The notes beneath the pieces were generated by a model that saw nothing but the letters and a program-made list of their open reading frames with translations, did no database searches and had not been told where the DNA came from. Below, one piece after another: positions 18,721 to 29,075 of a DNA stretch of 64,000 bases (its first letter is position 1; each line of letters begins with the position of its first letter). The position numbers and the translations under genes are program-made. This DNA comes from Paracoccus aestuarii (GTDB taxonomy: Bacteria; Pseudomonadota; Alphaproteobacteria; Rhodobacterales; Rhodobacteraceae): positions 1,073,501 through 1,137,500 of the forward strand of contig NZ_CP067169.1 of assembly GCF_028553885.1 (NCBI RefSeq). The letters run 5' to 3'.

Positions 18721-18777
18721 GAGGCTGCCTCTAACCACGGCAGGGGGGCCTTGCCAAGCGGGCGCGTTCATAATCCG

Positions 18778-18802
18778 GGAACCCTGTCCCAAAGTCTTGG
18801 TT
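18778..18802 (+). promoter_or_regulatory. EcfG-type general-stress promoter
   Basis: GGAAC, a 16-base spacer, then GGTT, matching the alphaproteobacterial sigma-EcfG consensus GGAAC-N16/17-(C)GTT. It ends 65 bases before the ATG of the Met-rich small protein gene. Confidence 0.5.
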
Positions 18803-18867
18803 GTAAGCCTGGCCCGCAAGGCGCAGTGTCGCATGGTCGGACCACCGACACCCCGAAAGGACGACCC

Positions 18868-19188
18868 ATGACCCCGATGACGCCGATGATCCTTCCCGCC
18901 GCGCAGATGCGCCTGATGTCGCAATTCGCCCGCATGGCGATCGAGGCGAACATGGTCATCGGCTTGCGCATGGCCGGGATGATGGGCCTGATGACCCAGG
19001 CCCCCGGGGAACCCTTTCGAATGGTTGCCGAAAAGCAGGCCGCCCTGTCGGAATCCATGATGGCCATGGCCAGCGCCGGGATGCGCGGCCATTCGACCGA
19101 ACGGCTGCTGGCCGCGGGGCTGCGCCCCTATGGCCGCCGCACCCGTGCCAATTCGCGCCGCCTGACCACGGTCAAGAAATCCCGCTGA
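18868..19188 (+). CDS. Met-rich 'antifreeze-like' small protein of Rhodobacterales
   Basis: 106-residue protein with about 20 methionines, starting [20 protein letters not shown] and containing [21 protein letters not shown]. The pattern of an amphipathic helix with EA..VI..R..GM.G and MV.EK.AA followed by a basic tail matches small proteins widely (and probably wrongly) labelled 'antifreeze protein' in Rhodobacterales; true function unknown. An AAAGGA site precedes the ATG. It is divergent from pyrC and has an EcfG-type promoter upstream, suggesting stress induction. Confidence 0.78.
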   Translation: MTPMTPMILPAAQMRLMSQFARMAIEANMVIGLRMAGMMGLMTQAPGEPFRMVAEKQAALSESMMAMASAGMRGHSTERLLAAGLRPYGRRTRANSRRLTTVKKSR

Positions 19189-19196
19189 TTCGCGGC

Positions 19197-19221
19197 GGAA
19201 CAAGCGCCGCTCCGACCCGTT
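19197..19221 (+). promoter_or_regulatory. EcfG-type general-stress promoter, perfect match
   Basis: GGAAC, 16 bases, CGTT: exact sigma-EcfG consensus, 31 bases upstream of the SDR start codon. Confidence 0.6.
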
Positions 19222-19252
19222 GATCCCGCGTTCAACGGGACATGAGGCAAGC

Positions 19253-20005
19253 ATGAAAACCGCATTGATCACCGGCGGCGCGCAGGGCATCGGCCGTGCC
19301 GTCGCGCAACGGCTGCGCCATGACGGCTGGCGGGTGGCGATCTTCGACATCGACCCCGAGGCCTTGGAGGAGATGCGCGAGGCCGATCCCGCGATGCTGT
19401 GCATGCCCGTCGACATGGGCGTGGAATCGCAGGTGCAGCGCGGCTTTGATGCGCTGCGCGACTGGGCGGGCGATGCGGGGCTGGACCTTCTGGTGTCGAA
19501 TGCGGGCATCGCCGATCCGGTCAGCGGCCCGATCGAGGACCTGTCCCTGGCCGATTGGCGGCGCTGGCAGGACAGCCATGTGACCGGGGCCTTCCTGTCG
19601 GTCAGGGGCGCGGTGCCGCTGCTGCGGCGGTCGGGGGGCGGCATCGTGCTGATGGCATCGACCCGCGCGCTGCAATCGGAACCGCAGACTGAGGCCTATG
19701 CCGCGGCCAAGGGCGCGCTGGTCGCGATGACCCATGCGCTGGCGGTCAGCCTGGGCCCGGCAATCCGGGTGAACTGCGTTCTGCCCGGCTGGATCGAGAC
19801 CGGCCCGTGGCAGAAGGCCTCGGCCCGGCGGGAAGCCCAGCATTCCGATAGCGACCGCGACCAGCACCCGGTGGGCCGCGTCGGCCGGCCTGAGGATATC
19901 GCAGGGACCGTCGCCTGGCTCGCCTCGGATGATGCGGGGTTCGTCACCGGCCAGCGCTTCGTCGTCGATGGCGGGATGGGCGTCCGGATGATCTATCAGG
20001 ACTGA
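19253..20005 (+). CDS. Short-chain dehydrogenase/reductase
   Basis: 250-residue classical SDR. It has the NAD(P) motif [11 protein letters not shown], the NAG motif [11 protein letters not shown], and the YxxxK active site [12 protein letters not shown] with the upstream Ser in VLMASTRA. The acidic FDIDPE after strand 2 favours NAD over NADP. Substrate unknown. Start at 19253 matches the usual MKTALITGG opening. The preceding EcfG-type promoter suggests a general-stress role. A hairpin shared with convergent gap follows. Confidence 0.9.
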   Translation: MKTALITGGAQGIGRAVAQRLRHDGWRVAIFDIDPEALEEMREADPAMLCMPVDMGVESQVQRGFDALRDWAGDAGLDLLVSNAGIADPVSGPIEDLSLADWRRWQDSHVTGAFLSVRGAVPLLRRSGGGIVLMASTRALQSEPQTEAYAAAKGALVAMTHALAVSLGPAIRVNCVLPGWIETGPWQKASARREAQHSDSDRDQHPVGRVGRPEDIAGTVAWLASDDAGFVTGQRFVVDGGMGVRMIYQD

Positions 20006-20008
20006 CGG

Positions 20009-20034
20009 AAAACGGCGGGGCTTTGGCCCCGCCG
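20009..20034 (-). terminator. Terminator of gap
   Basis: Stem CGGCGGGGC with its complement and a 4-base loop; on the minus strand it is followed by TTTTCC. It lies between the convergent SDR and gap stops. Confidence 0.65.
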
Positions 20035-20059
20035 CGTCATCCGTCGGGCGCGGGTCGGA

Positions 20060-21061
<1,002 letters not shown>

Positions 21062-21154
21062 GATATCCCTCTTGAACAGGTGACGGTTGCCTTCCTCTAG
21101 CGTGGCACCGGCGGCGATGCAAACGCCGAAGGGCTGTCCGCCGCTAACGGTCGC

Positions 21155-21298
21155 TCAGCGCCAGAAGCTGAGATATTCGATGAACTGATCCAGCGTCCGC
21201 GCCGCCAGCAGCGGCAGGCTGCCGCCCAGCCAGATCAGGTCGATGGCAAAGGCCGCGGCGATCAGCAGCAGCAGGGCAATGGCGATCTGGTTGGTCAT
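21155..21298 (-). CDS. 47-residue single-pass membrane peptide next to gap
   Basis: MTNQIAIALLLLIAAAFAID followed by a short linker and an amphipathic LDQFIEYLSFWR tail: one membrane helix and a Trp-ending C-terminus. Similar peptides occur next to gap in many Rhodobacterales and are often misannotated as GAPDH. Function unknown. Start at 21298 is chosen because the extension to 21346 is Arg/Pro-rich and unlike the family. Confidence 0.7.
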   Translation of the reverse strand: MTNQIAIALLLLIAAAFAIDLIWLGGSLPLLAARTLDQFIEYLSFWR

Positions 21299-21365
21299 CG
21301 GCGCCTCCGGTCGCGGGTTTATCGCGCGGCGGATGCGCCGCGGCAAGCCCGCGCGGCGGGGCGCG

Positions 21366-22367
21366 TCATTCGTCGTCCTGGGGCATCAGCAGGGTCAGCT
21401 GGCCTTCCTCCTGCAGGCGGCGGATGGTGCTGACGACCTCGGTCATGGCCTCCTCGACCTCCTTGGTGCGGGGCTTGCCCAAGGCCTCGCGTTCCTCGCG
21501 CAGGCCGTCGGCCATGCGCTGCGACAGGTTGGTCAGGATGAAATCGGCGGCGGCCGCGTCGCCTTCGGCCGTGGCGGCCAAGGCGCGGACCAAGGTGGAC
21601 TGGTCCAGTTCGCGCACGATGCGCGGCACCTCGCGCGGTTCGATCCGGGTGGGGATATGGGCGAAGATGAAGATCGCCTTGCGCACCCCGTCGGCGAATT
21701 CCACGTCGCGTTCGTCCAGCGCGCCCAGCACGTCGTCGCGCAGATCGGCGGCGGCGAAATTCAGGATCGCCCCCATCCGGTCGCAGGCGGGGGTGGGGAT
21801 GGCGGGTTTCGGCAGCGCCTCGGCCGCGTGCAGCAGCACCAGGCCCACGCGCCGCAGCGCCGCGGGCGTCACGCCCGAGGTCATCGACATGGCCTGCGCC
21901 ACCACCCGCGCCCGTTCGCGCGGCAGGGCGATGAAGGTGGCGGATGCGGCCTCGACCGGCAGCTTGGACAGCATCAGCGCGACCAGTTCGACCGATTCCG
22001 CATTGGCCAGCGCGATCAGCGATTCGCGGGGCAGGGCGCAGAGCCGCGCCCAAGGGTCGGTCTGGCCGCTGATGGCGGCGGCGCGGCGCAGGGATTCGGT
22101 GCTGTCATCGGACAGGCGCTGGCCCAGCATGGCCAGCGTGCCGTCCAGCCCGCCCGGAAAGGTGACGCCCACCGATTCCAGCCGGTCGCAGAATTCGGTG
22201 ATGACGGCGTCGCGGGTCTGGCGGTCGATCACCTCCATCCCCGCCATTTCCTGCGCCAGCAGGGTCTGGGCGTCGCTGTTCAGACGGTCCAGCCCCGCCA
22301 CCTCGTCGTCATCGAGCAGAAGCCGCACGATCACCGCCGCCTTCTGCCGCTGGTTCAGCCCCGTCAT
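21366..22367 (-). CDS. fliG: FliG-like flagellar motor switch protein, orphan
   Basis: 333-residue protein with the FliG plan: N-terminal RQKAAVIVRLLLDDD, middle armadillo-like region (ESVELVALMLSKLPVEAASATF replaces the EHPQ-type motif), and FliG-C with RKAIFIFAHIPTRIEPREVPRIVRELDQSTLVRALA and MADGLREEREALGKPRTKEVEEAMTEVVSTIRRLQEEGQL. The C-terminal domain is clearly FliG; the EHPQ motif that binds FliM is not conserved. No other flagellar gene is in the window, so it may belong to a dispersed flagellar set or be repurposed. Confidence 0.82.
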   Translation of the reverse strand: MTGLNQRQKAAVIVRLLLDDDEVAGLDRLNSDAQTLLAQEMAGMEVIDRQTRDAVITEFCDRLESVGVTFPGGLDGTLAMLGQRLSDDSTESLRRAAAISGQTDPWARLCALPRESLIALANAESVELVALMLSKLPVEAASATFIALPRERARVVAQAMSMTSGVTPAALRRVGLVLLHAAEALPKPAIPTPACDRMGAILNFAAADLRDDVLGALDERDVEFADGVRKAIFIFAHIPTRIEPREVPRIVRELDQSTLVRALAATAEGDAAAADFILTNLSQRMADGLREEREALGKPRTKEVEEAMTEVVSTIRRLQEEGQLTLLMPQDDE

Positions 22368-22440
22368 GCCCGCCTCCGTCGTCTTCGATGCGGGCAGTGT
22401 CGCATGACAACCCTAACCGAAGGTTGACGGGCGCGGGATT

Positions 22441-23754
22441 TCAGCGCGGTTCGGCGCCGAAGACCCGGGCGAAGATCGTGTCCACATGCTTGGTGTGATA
22501 GGCCAGATCGAACTTCTCCTCGATCTCGGCGGGCGACAGGGCGGCGGTCACCTCCGGGTCGGCCAAGAGCTCGGTTTTGAAATCCGCGCCCTGTTCCCAG
22601 ACCTTCATCGCGTTGCGCTGGACCAGGCGATAGCTGTCCTCGCGCGACACGCCCGCCTGGGTCAGTGCCAGAAGCACCCGCTGCGACATCACGAGGCCGC
22701 GGAACTTGTTCATGTTGGCCAGCATCGTATCGGGATAGATCACCAGCTTTTCGACGACGCCTGCCAGGCGGTGCAGCGCGAAATCCAGCGTGATCGTGGT
22801 GTCCGGCCCGATCGCGCGTTCGACCGAGGAATGGCTGATGTCGCGTTCATGCCACAGGGCCACGTTCTCCAGCGCGGGGGTGACGGACATGCGCACCAGG
22901 CGGGCCAGGCCGGTCAGGTTCTCGGTCAGGACGGGGTTGCGCTTGTGCGGCATCGCCGATGATCCCTTCTGGCCGGGGCTGAAGAATTCCTCGGCCTCCA
23001 GCACCTCGGTGCGCTGCATGTGGCGGATCTCGGTCGCGACATTCTCGATCGACGACGCGATGACGCCCAGGGTCGCAAAGAACATCGCATGGCGGTCGCG
23101 CGGGATGACCTGGGTGCTGATCGGTTCTGGGCGCAGGCCCAGCTTGGCGCAGACATGCTCCTCGACCGCGGGGTCGATATTGGCGAAGGTGCCGACCGCG
23201 CCGCTGATCGCGCCGGTGGCGATCTCGTCGCGGGCGCGCAGCAGGCGCTCGCGGCCGCGGGCCATTTCGGCATGGAAGCGGGCGAAGGTCAGGCCCATCG
23301 TGGTCGGTTCCGCATGGATGCCGTGGCTGCGGCCGATGCGGACGGTGTCCTTGTGTTCCATGGCGCGGGCCTTCAGTGCGGCCAGGACGCGGTCCATTCC
23401 CACCAGCAGCAGATCGGATGCGCGGACCAGCTGGACGTTCAGCGTGGTGTCCAGCACATCGGAGCTGGTCATGCCCTGATGGACGAAGCGGGCCTGATCG
23501 GCGCCCACATGTTCGGCCAGATGGGTCAGGAAGGCGATCACGTCATGCTTGGTGACGGCCTCGATCTCGTCGATGCGGGCCACGTCGAATTCGACGTCGC
23601 GGGCCTTCCAGACGGCCTCGGCATTCTCGCGCGGGATGACGCCCAGATCGGCCTGCGCGTCGCAGGCATGGGCCTCGATCTCGAACCAGATCTTGAACTT
23701 GGTCTCGGGCGACCAGATGGCGACCATTTCGGGGCGGCTGTAACGCGGGATCAT
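22441..23754 (-). CDS. purB: Adenylosuccinate lyase
   Basis: 437-residue fumarase/aspartase-superfamily enzyme acting twice in purine synthesis. The signature loop [11 protein letters not shown] is present, as are the catalytic-His segment [14 protein letters not shown] and the N-terminal [17 protein letters not shown]. Length is normal. Monocistronic by spacing. Confidence 0.97.
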   Translation of the reverse strand: MIPRYSRPEMVAIWSPETKFKIWFEIEAHACDAQADLGVIPRENAEAVWKARDVEFDVARIDEIEAVTKHDVIAFLTHLAEHVGADQARFVHQGMTSSDVLDTTLNVQLVRASDLLLVGMDRVLAALKARAMEHKDTVRIGRSHGIHAEPTTMGLTFARFHAEMARGRERLLRARDEIATGAISGAVGTFANIDPAVEEHVCAKLGLRPEPISTQVIPRDRHAMFFATLGVIASSIENVATEIRHMQRTEVLEAEEFFSPGQKGSSAMPHKRNPVLTENLTGLARLVRMSVTPALENVALWHERDISHSSVERAIGPDTTITLDFALHRLAGVVEKLVIYPDTMLANMNKFRGLVMSQRVLLALTQAGVSREDSYRLVQRNAMKVWEQGADFKTELLADPEVTAALSPAEIEEKFDLAYHTKHVDTIFARVFGAEPR

Positions 23755-23836
23755 GGCGGGCTCCTTTCGCTTGGCCGGGGCATAGCGGGGCAGGGGGGCG
23801 GGGGCAAGTTTTCATCACAAACAGGTCAGCCGCCGG

Positions 23837-23862
23837 GGAACATTCCCCGCAATCAGCGGGTT
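23837..23862 (+). promoter_or_regulatory. EcfG-type promoter overlapping a palindrome
   Basis: GGAAC, 17 bases, GGTT. The -35 lies inside the 16-base palindrome CGGGGAACATTCCCCG (23834-23849). It ends 38 bases upstream of the hypothetical gene at 23901. Confidence 0.45.
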
Positions 23863-23900
23863 CGGTCGCAACGAGACCCGAAACCGACCCGGAGAAGACC

Positions 23901-24584
23901 ATGCGCCCTCCCCATGACCGCCATTCCCGCCCGACCGCGGCAGATGTCACCAGCCAGACCCGCTTTGGTCCCCGGCCCGTCCCCCAACCCGATGCGAAAG
24001 GCGTCGTGCGGCATGCCAAGGGCCAGCCGGACCGTCGCATCATCACCGATGGCCGCCAGTCCTTCGTCGAGCCGTCGACCACCGCCAAGGTCATCGTCTG
24101 GGGCGGCGTCGCCTTGGGCTTTGCGGGCCTGACCGCGGCCACCGCCGTCGTCGTGCGCAAGCTGACCGGCGACGATGACGAGCCGCGCCCCACGCATCGC
24201 GCCACCCCCGCCGCCGCGCCGCGCTTTGCCCAGATGGACGATGACGACCGCGAGGCGATGCGCCGCCGCGTCCGCGCACAGGCCCAGGACGATGCCCGCC
24301 ACGCCGCGCAGCTGCGCGCGCGCGCCTCGCGCGGGCGGCGCAAGGGCAACACCGCCCAGAACCTGACCCGCACCGCCACCGACCTGTCCCAAGGGCTGAA
24401 CGGCGTCGCGCAGTCGCTGGTCAGCGCCTTCCAGTCCTTCCGCGGCGTGTCGCATCAGGCGACCTCGATCGTGGGCGAATTCGTGGCGGCGGCCGATCAG
24501 CTGCGGTCGATCCTGCACGGCACGCCCGGCCCCCGTCCCGGCGCGCCCGAGCCGCGCGCCGACGCGCCCCGGCGCCCGCAGTGA
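23901..24584 (+). CDS. Hypothetical single-pass membrane protein
   Basis: 227 residues, not recognised. A hydrophilic N-terminus is followed by one membrane helix at about residues 62-85 (TAKVIVWGGVALGFAGLTAATAVVV), an Asp/Arg-rich segment, a basic stretch (RARASRGRRKGN) and an amphipathic helical region (LSQGLNGVAQSLVSAFQSFRGV), ending in a Pro/Arg-rich tail. It precedes the YihY-family gene by 16 bases, so they likely form an operon, and carries an EcfG-type promoter: plausible envelope stress pair, inferred. Confidence 0.75.
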   Translation: MRPPHDRHSRPTAADVTSQTRFGPRPVPQPDAKGVVRHAKGQPDRRIITDGRQSFVEPSTTAKVIVWGGVALGFAGLTAATAVVVRKLTGDDDEPRPTHRATPAAAPRFAQMDDDDREAMRRRVRAQAQDDARHAAQLRARASRGRRKGNTAQNLTRTATDLSQGLNGVAQSLVSAFQSFRGVSHQATSIVGEFVAAADQLRSILHGTPGPRPGAPEPRADAPRRPQ

Positions 24585-24600
24585 CCGGACGGACGAAGGC

Positions 24601-25632
24601 ATGACCCGAACAACCGGCATCAGCGACGCCCTTTTCGGCGATCTGGACGGCGAGACCCGCCAGCGCTTCGGCCTGACCGACCCCGAGGCCCGCGCCCCGG
24701 GGCCGGAGGCCCAGGCCGTCGACCCCGCCCCCTCGGTGCCGGTGCCGGGCCTGCGCGACATGTCGCGCCAGGACCTGATCACGGTGGCCCGCCGCACCTT
24801 CACCGCCATCGGCGAGGATCGGGTCACCTCGGTTTCCGGGGGCGTCACCTTCTTCGGGCTCTTGTCGCTGTTTCCGGCGATCTCGGCCTTCGTGTCGCTC
24901 TATGGGCTCTGGGCGGATCCGCTGACCATCCAGGGGCATCTGGACATGCTGGAGCCGGTCCTGCCCGAGGGCACGCTGGCCATCGTCGAAAGCCAGGTGG
25001 TCACCATCGCCTCGGCCTCGACCGGGGTGCTGTCCCTGGCAGGGATCATGGCGCTGATGATCGCCTTCTGGTCGGCCAATGGCGGGATGAAGGCGCTGCT
25101 TTCCGCGCTGAACGTCGCCGAGTTCCAGCGCGAGACCCGCAGCTTCATCCGCCTGAACTTGGTCGCCATGTGCTTCACCTTGGGGGCCTTGGCGATGATC
25201 GCGCTGATGCTGGCGGTGATCGCGGTCGTGCCCATCGTGCTGCGCATGCTGCCCGTAAGCTGGGGGGTCGAGACGGCCCTGTCGATCATCCGCTGGCCCC
25301 TGATGATGGGCCTGCTGATCATCGGGCTGGCGGCGGTCTATCGGTGGGGCCCCGCCGCGCCGCAATCGCGCTGGCGGTGGGTGTCGCCCGGGGCGATCAT
25401 CGCGGCCTTCGCGCTGCTGGCCACATCGATGCTGTTCTCGTGGTATGCGGCGAATTTCGGCGATTACAACGAGACCTACGGCACGCTCGGCGCGGTCGTG
25501 GCGCTGATGACCTGGCTGTGGCTGAACGCGACCATCGTGCTGATCGGCGCCGAGATCAATTCCGAGGTCGAACGCCAGCTGAAGGAGATGGCCGGCCTGC
25601 AGGACACCCGCACCTTGGGCGAAAAGCGCTGA
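24601..25632 (+). CDS. YihY/BrkB-family membrane protein
   Basis: 343-residue inner-membrane protein with about six membrane segments. VTFFGLLSLFPAISAFVSLYGL, SANGGMKALLSALNVAE and YAANFGDYNETYGTLGAVVALMTWLWL are signatures of the YihY/BrkB (formerly 'RNase BN') family. Molecular role is unsettled; some members are linked to serum resistance or lipid transport. Cotranscribed with the upstream membrane protein and followed by an SMR transporter one base later. Confidence 0.9.
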   Translation: MTRTTGISDALFGDLDGETRQRFGLTDPEARAPGPEAQAVDPAPSVPVPGLRDMSRQDLITVARRTFTAIGEDRVTSVSGGVTFFGLLSLFPAISAFVSLYGLWADPLTIQGHLDMLEPVLPEGTLAIVESQVVTIASASTGVLSLAGIMALMIAFWSANGGMKALLSALNVAEFQRETRSFIRLNLVAMCFTLGALAMIALMLAVIAVVPIVLRMLPVSWGVETALSIIRWPLMMGLLIIGLAAVYRWGPAAPQSRWRWVSPGAIIAAFALLATSMLFSWYAANFGDYNETYGTLGAVVALMTWLWLNATIVLIGAEINSEVERQLKEMAGLQDTRTLGEKR

Positions 25633-25633
25633 G

Positions 25634-25966
25634 ATGTCGCCCTTTGTCCCCTTGGGCGCCGCCATCGTCCTGGAGGTCGTGGGCACGTCCCTGTTGCAGC
25701 GGTCCGAACAGTTCACCCGCCTTGCCCCGACCCTGGGCATGGCGGTCTGCTATCTGGCCAGCTTCTATCTGCTGGCGGTCAGCCTGAAGGTCCTGCCGCT
25801 CGGCATCGCCTATGCGATCTGGAGCGCCTGCGGCGTCGCCCTGGTCGCGATGATCGGGCTGGTCGTCTTCGGCCAGCGGCTGGACCTGCCCGCGGTGCTG
25901 GGGCTGGGGCTGATCGTGGCGGGGGTGGTCGTCATCAACGTCTTTTCCCGCAGCGTCGGGCATTAG
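25634..25966 (+). CDS. Small multidrug resistance (EmrE-type) transporter
   Basis: 110 residues, four membrane helices. The essential membrane glutamate is in AAIVLEVVGTSLLQ and the Trp of YAIWSACGVALV matches EmrE W63. It would export cationic drugs or guanidinium in exchange for protons as a dual-topology dimer. It directly follows the YihY gene and overlaps the convergent OmpA-type gene by four bases. Confidence 0.92.
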   Translation: MSPFVPLGAAIVLEVVGTSLLQRSEQFTRLAPTLGMAVCYLASFYLLAVSLKVLPLGIAYAIWSACGVALVAMIGLVVFGQRLDLPAVLGLGLIVAGVVVINVFSRSVGH

Positions 25967-27684
25967 CGCTCGGTCAGCTTCAGCTCGATCCGTCGGTTCA
26001 GGGCGCGGCTTTCCGGGCTGTCCTCGGGGGCGATGGGGCGGGTATCGGCAAAGCCCGTGGGGGCCAGCCGGGCCGCGGGAAAGCCCAGGTCATCGGCCAG
26101 ATGGCGCACCACCGCCAAGGCGCGGCCCTGGCTCAGTTCCCAATTGTCGCGATACCGGCCCAGGCCCGACAAGGGCAGGCTGTCGGTATGGCCGTCCACG
26201 CGGATGATCCAGTCGATCTCGGGCGGGATCTCGGAGGCGATCTCGGTCAGCAGGCGCGCGAGGCCCGCCACCTGATCGCGGCCGGCGGGGGACAGGTCCG
26301 CCTCGCCCGGCGCGAACAGCACCTCGGACTGAAAGACGAAGCGGTCGCCCACCACCTGCACCCCCTCGCGCCCCGACAGGATCTGGGACAGCCGCCCGAA
26401 GAATTCCGAACGATAGCGGGTCAGGTCCTGCGCCTCGGCCTCGGCGCGCAGGCGGGCCTCCTCCTCCAGGGCCAGGCGGCGGCGGGTCTCCTCGGCGGCG
26501 CGGACCAAGGCGGCGTTCAACTGCTGGCCCAGTTCCGACACGCGCAGCTGGGCGTCCTGCTGATCCTCGCCCGCAGCATCCAGCAGCGCCTGCAGGCTGC
26601 CCAGCTGGGCGGTCAGCTGCGCCACCTGTTCATTCAGCAGCGCGACGCGGCGCTGGCCGTCCTGGGACAGCTCCTGCTGGCGGGTCAGCTCGGCCTGGGC
26701 GGTGGCCAGCAGGGCGGCCTGGCGCTCGGCCTCGGTCAGGGTGGCGTCGGCCTCCTGGATCGCGCCGTCGCGGGCGGCCTCGGCGGCGGCCAGCAGGGTC
26801 AGCACCTCCTCGGCCTCGCGGCGGCGTTCCTCCAGCGCCAAGGTCATGGCGGTCAGCTCGGTATCGGCGGCCTCCAGCCGCTGGCGCAGCAGGGCGGCGG
26901 CCTCGGCATCGGCCAGGCGCGCGGCCTCGGCCTCGGTCAGGCGCGATTCGGCCTGGGCCAGGCGATCGGCAGCGGTCTGGGCATCGGCGGCACGCGCCGC
27001 CTCGGCCTCGGCCAGGCGGTCGGCGCCGGCCTCCAGATCGGCGCGCAGGCTGGCGGTCAGCGCCTCCAGCGCCTCGCGCCGGGCGGCGGCCAGGCGGGCC
27101 TCCTCGGCCTGGGCGTCGATCTCGCTGCGGGCCGCGGCCACGGCCAGCTCGGCGGCGGAGGCGCGGTCCTCGGCCCGGGCAACCTCGTCCTGCAGCCCGG
27201 CGATGCGCTCGCCGTCCTGGGCGCGGCCGGCCAGCAGGGCCGCGACCTCGGCCTCGAAATCGGTCAGACGGCTGCGGGCGGCGTCCAGATCGGCCTCGCG
27301 CTGATCCATTTGGATGGTCAGGCGGGTGATCATCGCGGCGCGGTCGCGCGCCTCGGCCTGGGCCTGGGCCGCGCGTTCGGCCTCGGTCTGCAGGTCGCGG
27401 GCCAGGGCGGTCTCGCGCGCCTCGGCGGCGTTCAGCGCCCGGTTCAGCGCCGAGACGGTCTGGCCCAGCTCGTCCAGCTGCTGCTGCTGGCGGCTGATGC
27501 GGACGGTCTGGCTGGTGATCGTCTGGTCCTGATCGGTGATCTGTTCGCGCAGCACCGATTGGACGACCATGAAGATCGTCAGCACGAACATCAGCACCAT
27601 CAGCAGTGCCGTCATCGCATCCACGAATCCCGGCCAGATCGTGGAGGAGAAGCGTTGCGCCGATGATCCCCGCGCCAGCCGCAT
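25963..27684 (-). CDS. MotB-like protein with long coiled coil and OmpA domain
   Basis: 573 residues. One N-terminal membrane helix (WPGFVDAMTALLMVLMFVLTIFMVV) holds an Asp placed like the proton-binding Asp of MotB/ExbD. About 350 residues of Ala/Glu/Arg/Gln-rich coiled coil follow, then a C-terminal OmpA/MotB peptidoglycan-binding domain (VDGHTDSLPLSG, NWELSQGRALAVVRHL, NRRIELKL). Start at 27684 leaves a four-base gap to the MotA-like gene. Together they look like a wall-anchored ion-driven complex distinct from the flagellar stator, which is inference. Confidence 0.88.
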   Translation of the reverse strand: MRLARGSSAQRFSSTIWPGFVDAMTALLMVLMFVLTIFMVVQSVLREQITDQDQTITSQTVRISRQQQQLDELGQTVSALNRALNAAEARETALARDLQTEAERAAQAQAEARDRAAMITRLTIQMDQREADLDAARSRLTDFEAEVAALLAGRAQDGERIAGLQDEVARAEDRASAAELAVAAARSEIDAQAEEARLAAARREALEALTASLRADLEAGADRLAEAEAARAADAQTAADRLAQAESRLTEAEAARLADAEAAALLRQRLEAADTELTAMTLALEERRREAEEVLTLLAAAEAARDGAIQEADATLTEAERQAALLATAQAELTRQQELSQDGQRRVALLNEQVAQLTAQLGSLQALLDAAGEDQQDAQLRVSELGQQLNAALVRAAEETRRRLALEEEARLRAEAEAQDLTRYRSEFFGRLSQILSGREGVQVVGDRFVFQSEVLFAPGEADLSPAGRDQVAGLARLLTEIASEIPPEIDWIIRVDGHTDSLPLSGLGRYRDNWELSQGRALAVVRHLADDLGFPAARLAPTGFADTRPIAPEDSPESRALNRRIELKLTER

Positions 27685-27688
27685 GGCC

Positions 27689-28993
27689 TCAGACCTCGTT
27701 GCGCAGGATGGGGTCGCGCCCCAGGACCGCATCGTCGAAGCGGTCGCCGAAGCGCGCCGCCCGGACCGCGCGGGTCAGGACCAGGATGTCGGAGCGCAGC
27801 TCGGCCAGCATCTCGTCCCGGCCCTCGGTCAGCTCCGCCGACAGCCGGTCCAGCGCGGATTCCAGCCGCGACAGGTCGGGGGCGGCGGGCACATGCCGGT
27901 CCTGGGCATCGGCCAGCCGCGTCAGGGCCTGGGTCAGCCGGACGGTCTGGCCGTCGGCGGCGGTCTGGGCGGCCTCGACCCGGGACACCAGCGCCTCGAC
28001 GGCCTGGGCCATGACGACCACGCGTTCATCGGCCATGACCGCGGCCTCGTCCCGCATCGCGTCGCGATCGGTGTGATAGGCCTGCAGCCGGTCCATCTGT
28101 CCCGCCATCTGTTCCAAAAACCCCGCCAGCGCCGCCTGATCCACCCCGTCCTGATCGCCCGAGGCAATGGACAGGCGGGTGAAGCCGGACATCCATTCCT
28201 CCAGCTCGCGATAGAAGCGGTTCTGGCCATGGGTCACGAACAGCTCCAGCAGCCCCACGACCAGCGACCCCGCCAGCCCCAGCAGCGACGAGGAGAAGGC
28301 CGTGGCCATGCCGCCCAGCTGCGCCTCCAGCCCGGTCATCAGCTGGTCGAACACCTCCAGCCCGGTCTGGCCGTCCTGGGGGGCCAGGGCGCGGATCGTC
28401 TCGACCACGGCGGGGACGGTGGTGGCCAGGCCATAGAACGTCCCCAGAAGGCCAAGAAAGATCAGCAGGTTGGCGATGTAACGGGTGATGTCGCGGATCT
28501 CGTCGATGCGGGTCGCGACGGAATCCAGGATCGACCGGGCCGAGCTGGCGCTAATCGCGCCGCTGGCCGGGCCGCGCACGCCCAGCATCGCAGCCAGGGG
28601 CGCCAGCAGGCGCGGCGCGATGTCATCGGCGGATGCGGCCTTGTCGCTGTCGCGGCGGCGGGCGGCGAAACGCTCGATCCAGCTGACCGACCGGACCAGC
28701 TGGCCCACCTGCCAGAAGCAGGCCAGCACGCCCAAGGCAAAGACCCCCAGGATCAGCCCGTTCAGCCAGCGGTTCGCCATGAAGATCGGCAGGATGCGCC
28801 CATAGGCGAACCAGCCCCCCGCCAGCACCAGCGCCAGCACGGTCAGCATCATCAGGATCTGGCGGACGGGCTGGGAAAAGCGCGGCGGGCTGCCGGCGCC
28901 GATCAGGGCCTGGTCGCGGGTCGCCGACAGGCGTCGGTTGGTCAGCGTCAGCCGCGAGGGCGCCTGCGGATCGCCGTTGGTCTGGTCGCTCAC
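27689..28993 (-). CDS. MotA/TolQ/ExbB-like proton channel protein
   Basis: About 434 residues beginning VSDQTNGDPQ from a GTG at 28993; a second GTG at 29002 is equally possible because the AAGGGA site lies between usable distances of both. Two N-terminal membrane segments, then YIANLLIFLGLLGTFYGLATTVPAV and GGMATAFSSSLLGLAGSLVVGLLELFV, the MotA/ExbB channel helices, and a C-terminal helical tail. Partner of the following MotB-like gene. The longer reading to 29257 overlaps chaC and is rejected. Confidence 0.85.
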   Translation of the reverse strand: MSDQTNGDPQAPSRLTLTNRRLSATRDQALIGAGSPPRFSQPVRQILMMLTVLALVLAGGWFAYGRILPIFMANRWLNGLILGVFALGVLACFWQVGQLVRSVSWIERFAARRRDSDKAASADDIAPRLLAPLAAMLGVRGPASGAISASSARSILDSVATRIDEIRDITRYIANLLIFLGLLGTFYGLATTVPAVVETIRALAPQDGQTGLEVFDQLMTGLEAQLGGMATAFSSSLLGLAGSLVVGLLELFVTHGQNRFYRELEEWMSGFTRLSIASGDQDGVDQAALAGFLEQMAGQMDRLQAYHTDRDAMRDEAAVMADERVVVMAQAVEALVSRVEAAQTAADGQTVRLTQALTRLADAQDRHVPAAPDLSRLESALDRLSAELTEGRDEMLAELRSDILVLTRAVRAARFGDRFDDAVLGRDPILRNEV

Positions 28994-29075
28994 CGGTAAC
29001 ACCCCGTCCCTTCGATGCTTTTGCCCGACTGTAGGGCGCGGCCCCCGTCTTGCCAAGCATTCGAACGGCCCGGTT

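Noticed and set aside
26101..27666. 521-codon + strand frame rich in Gly/Leu/Gln
   Set aside because: Antisense shadow of the coiled-coil MotB-like gene; repetitive appearance mirrors the heptads on the real strand.
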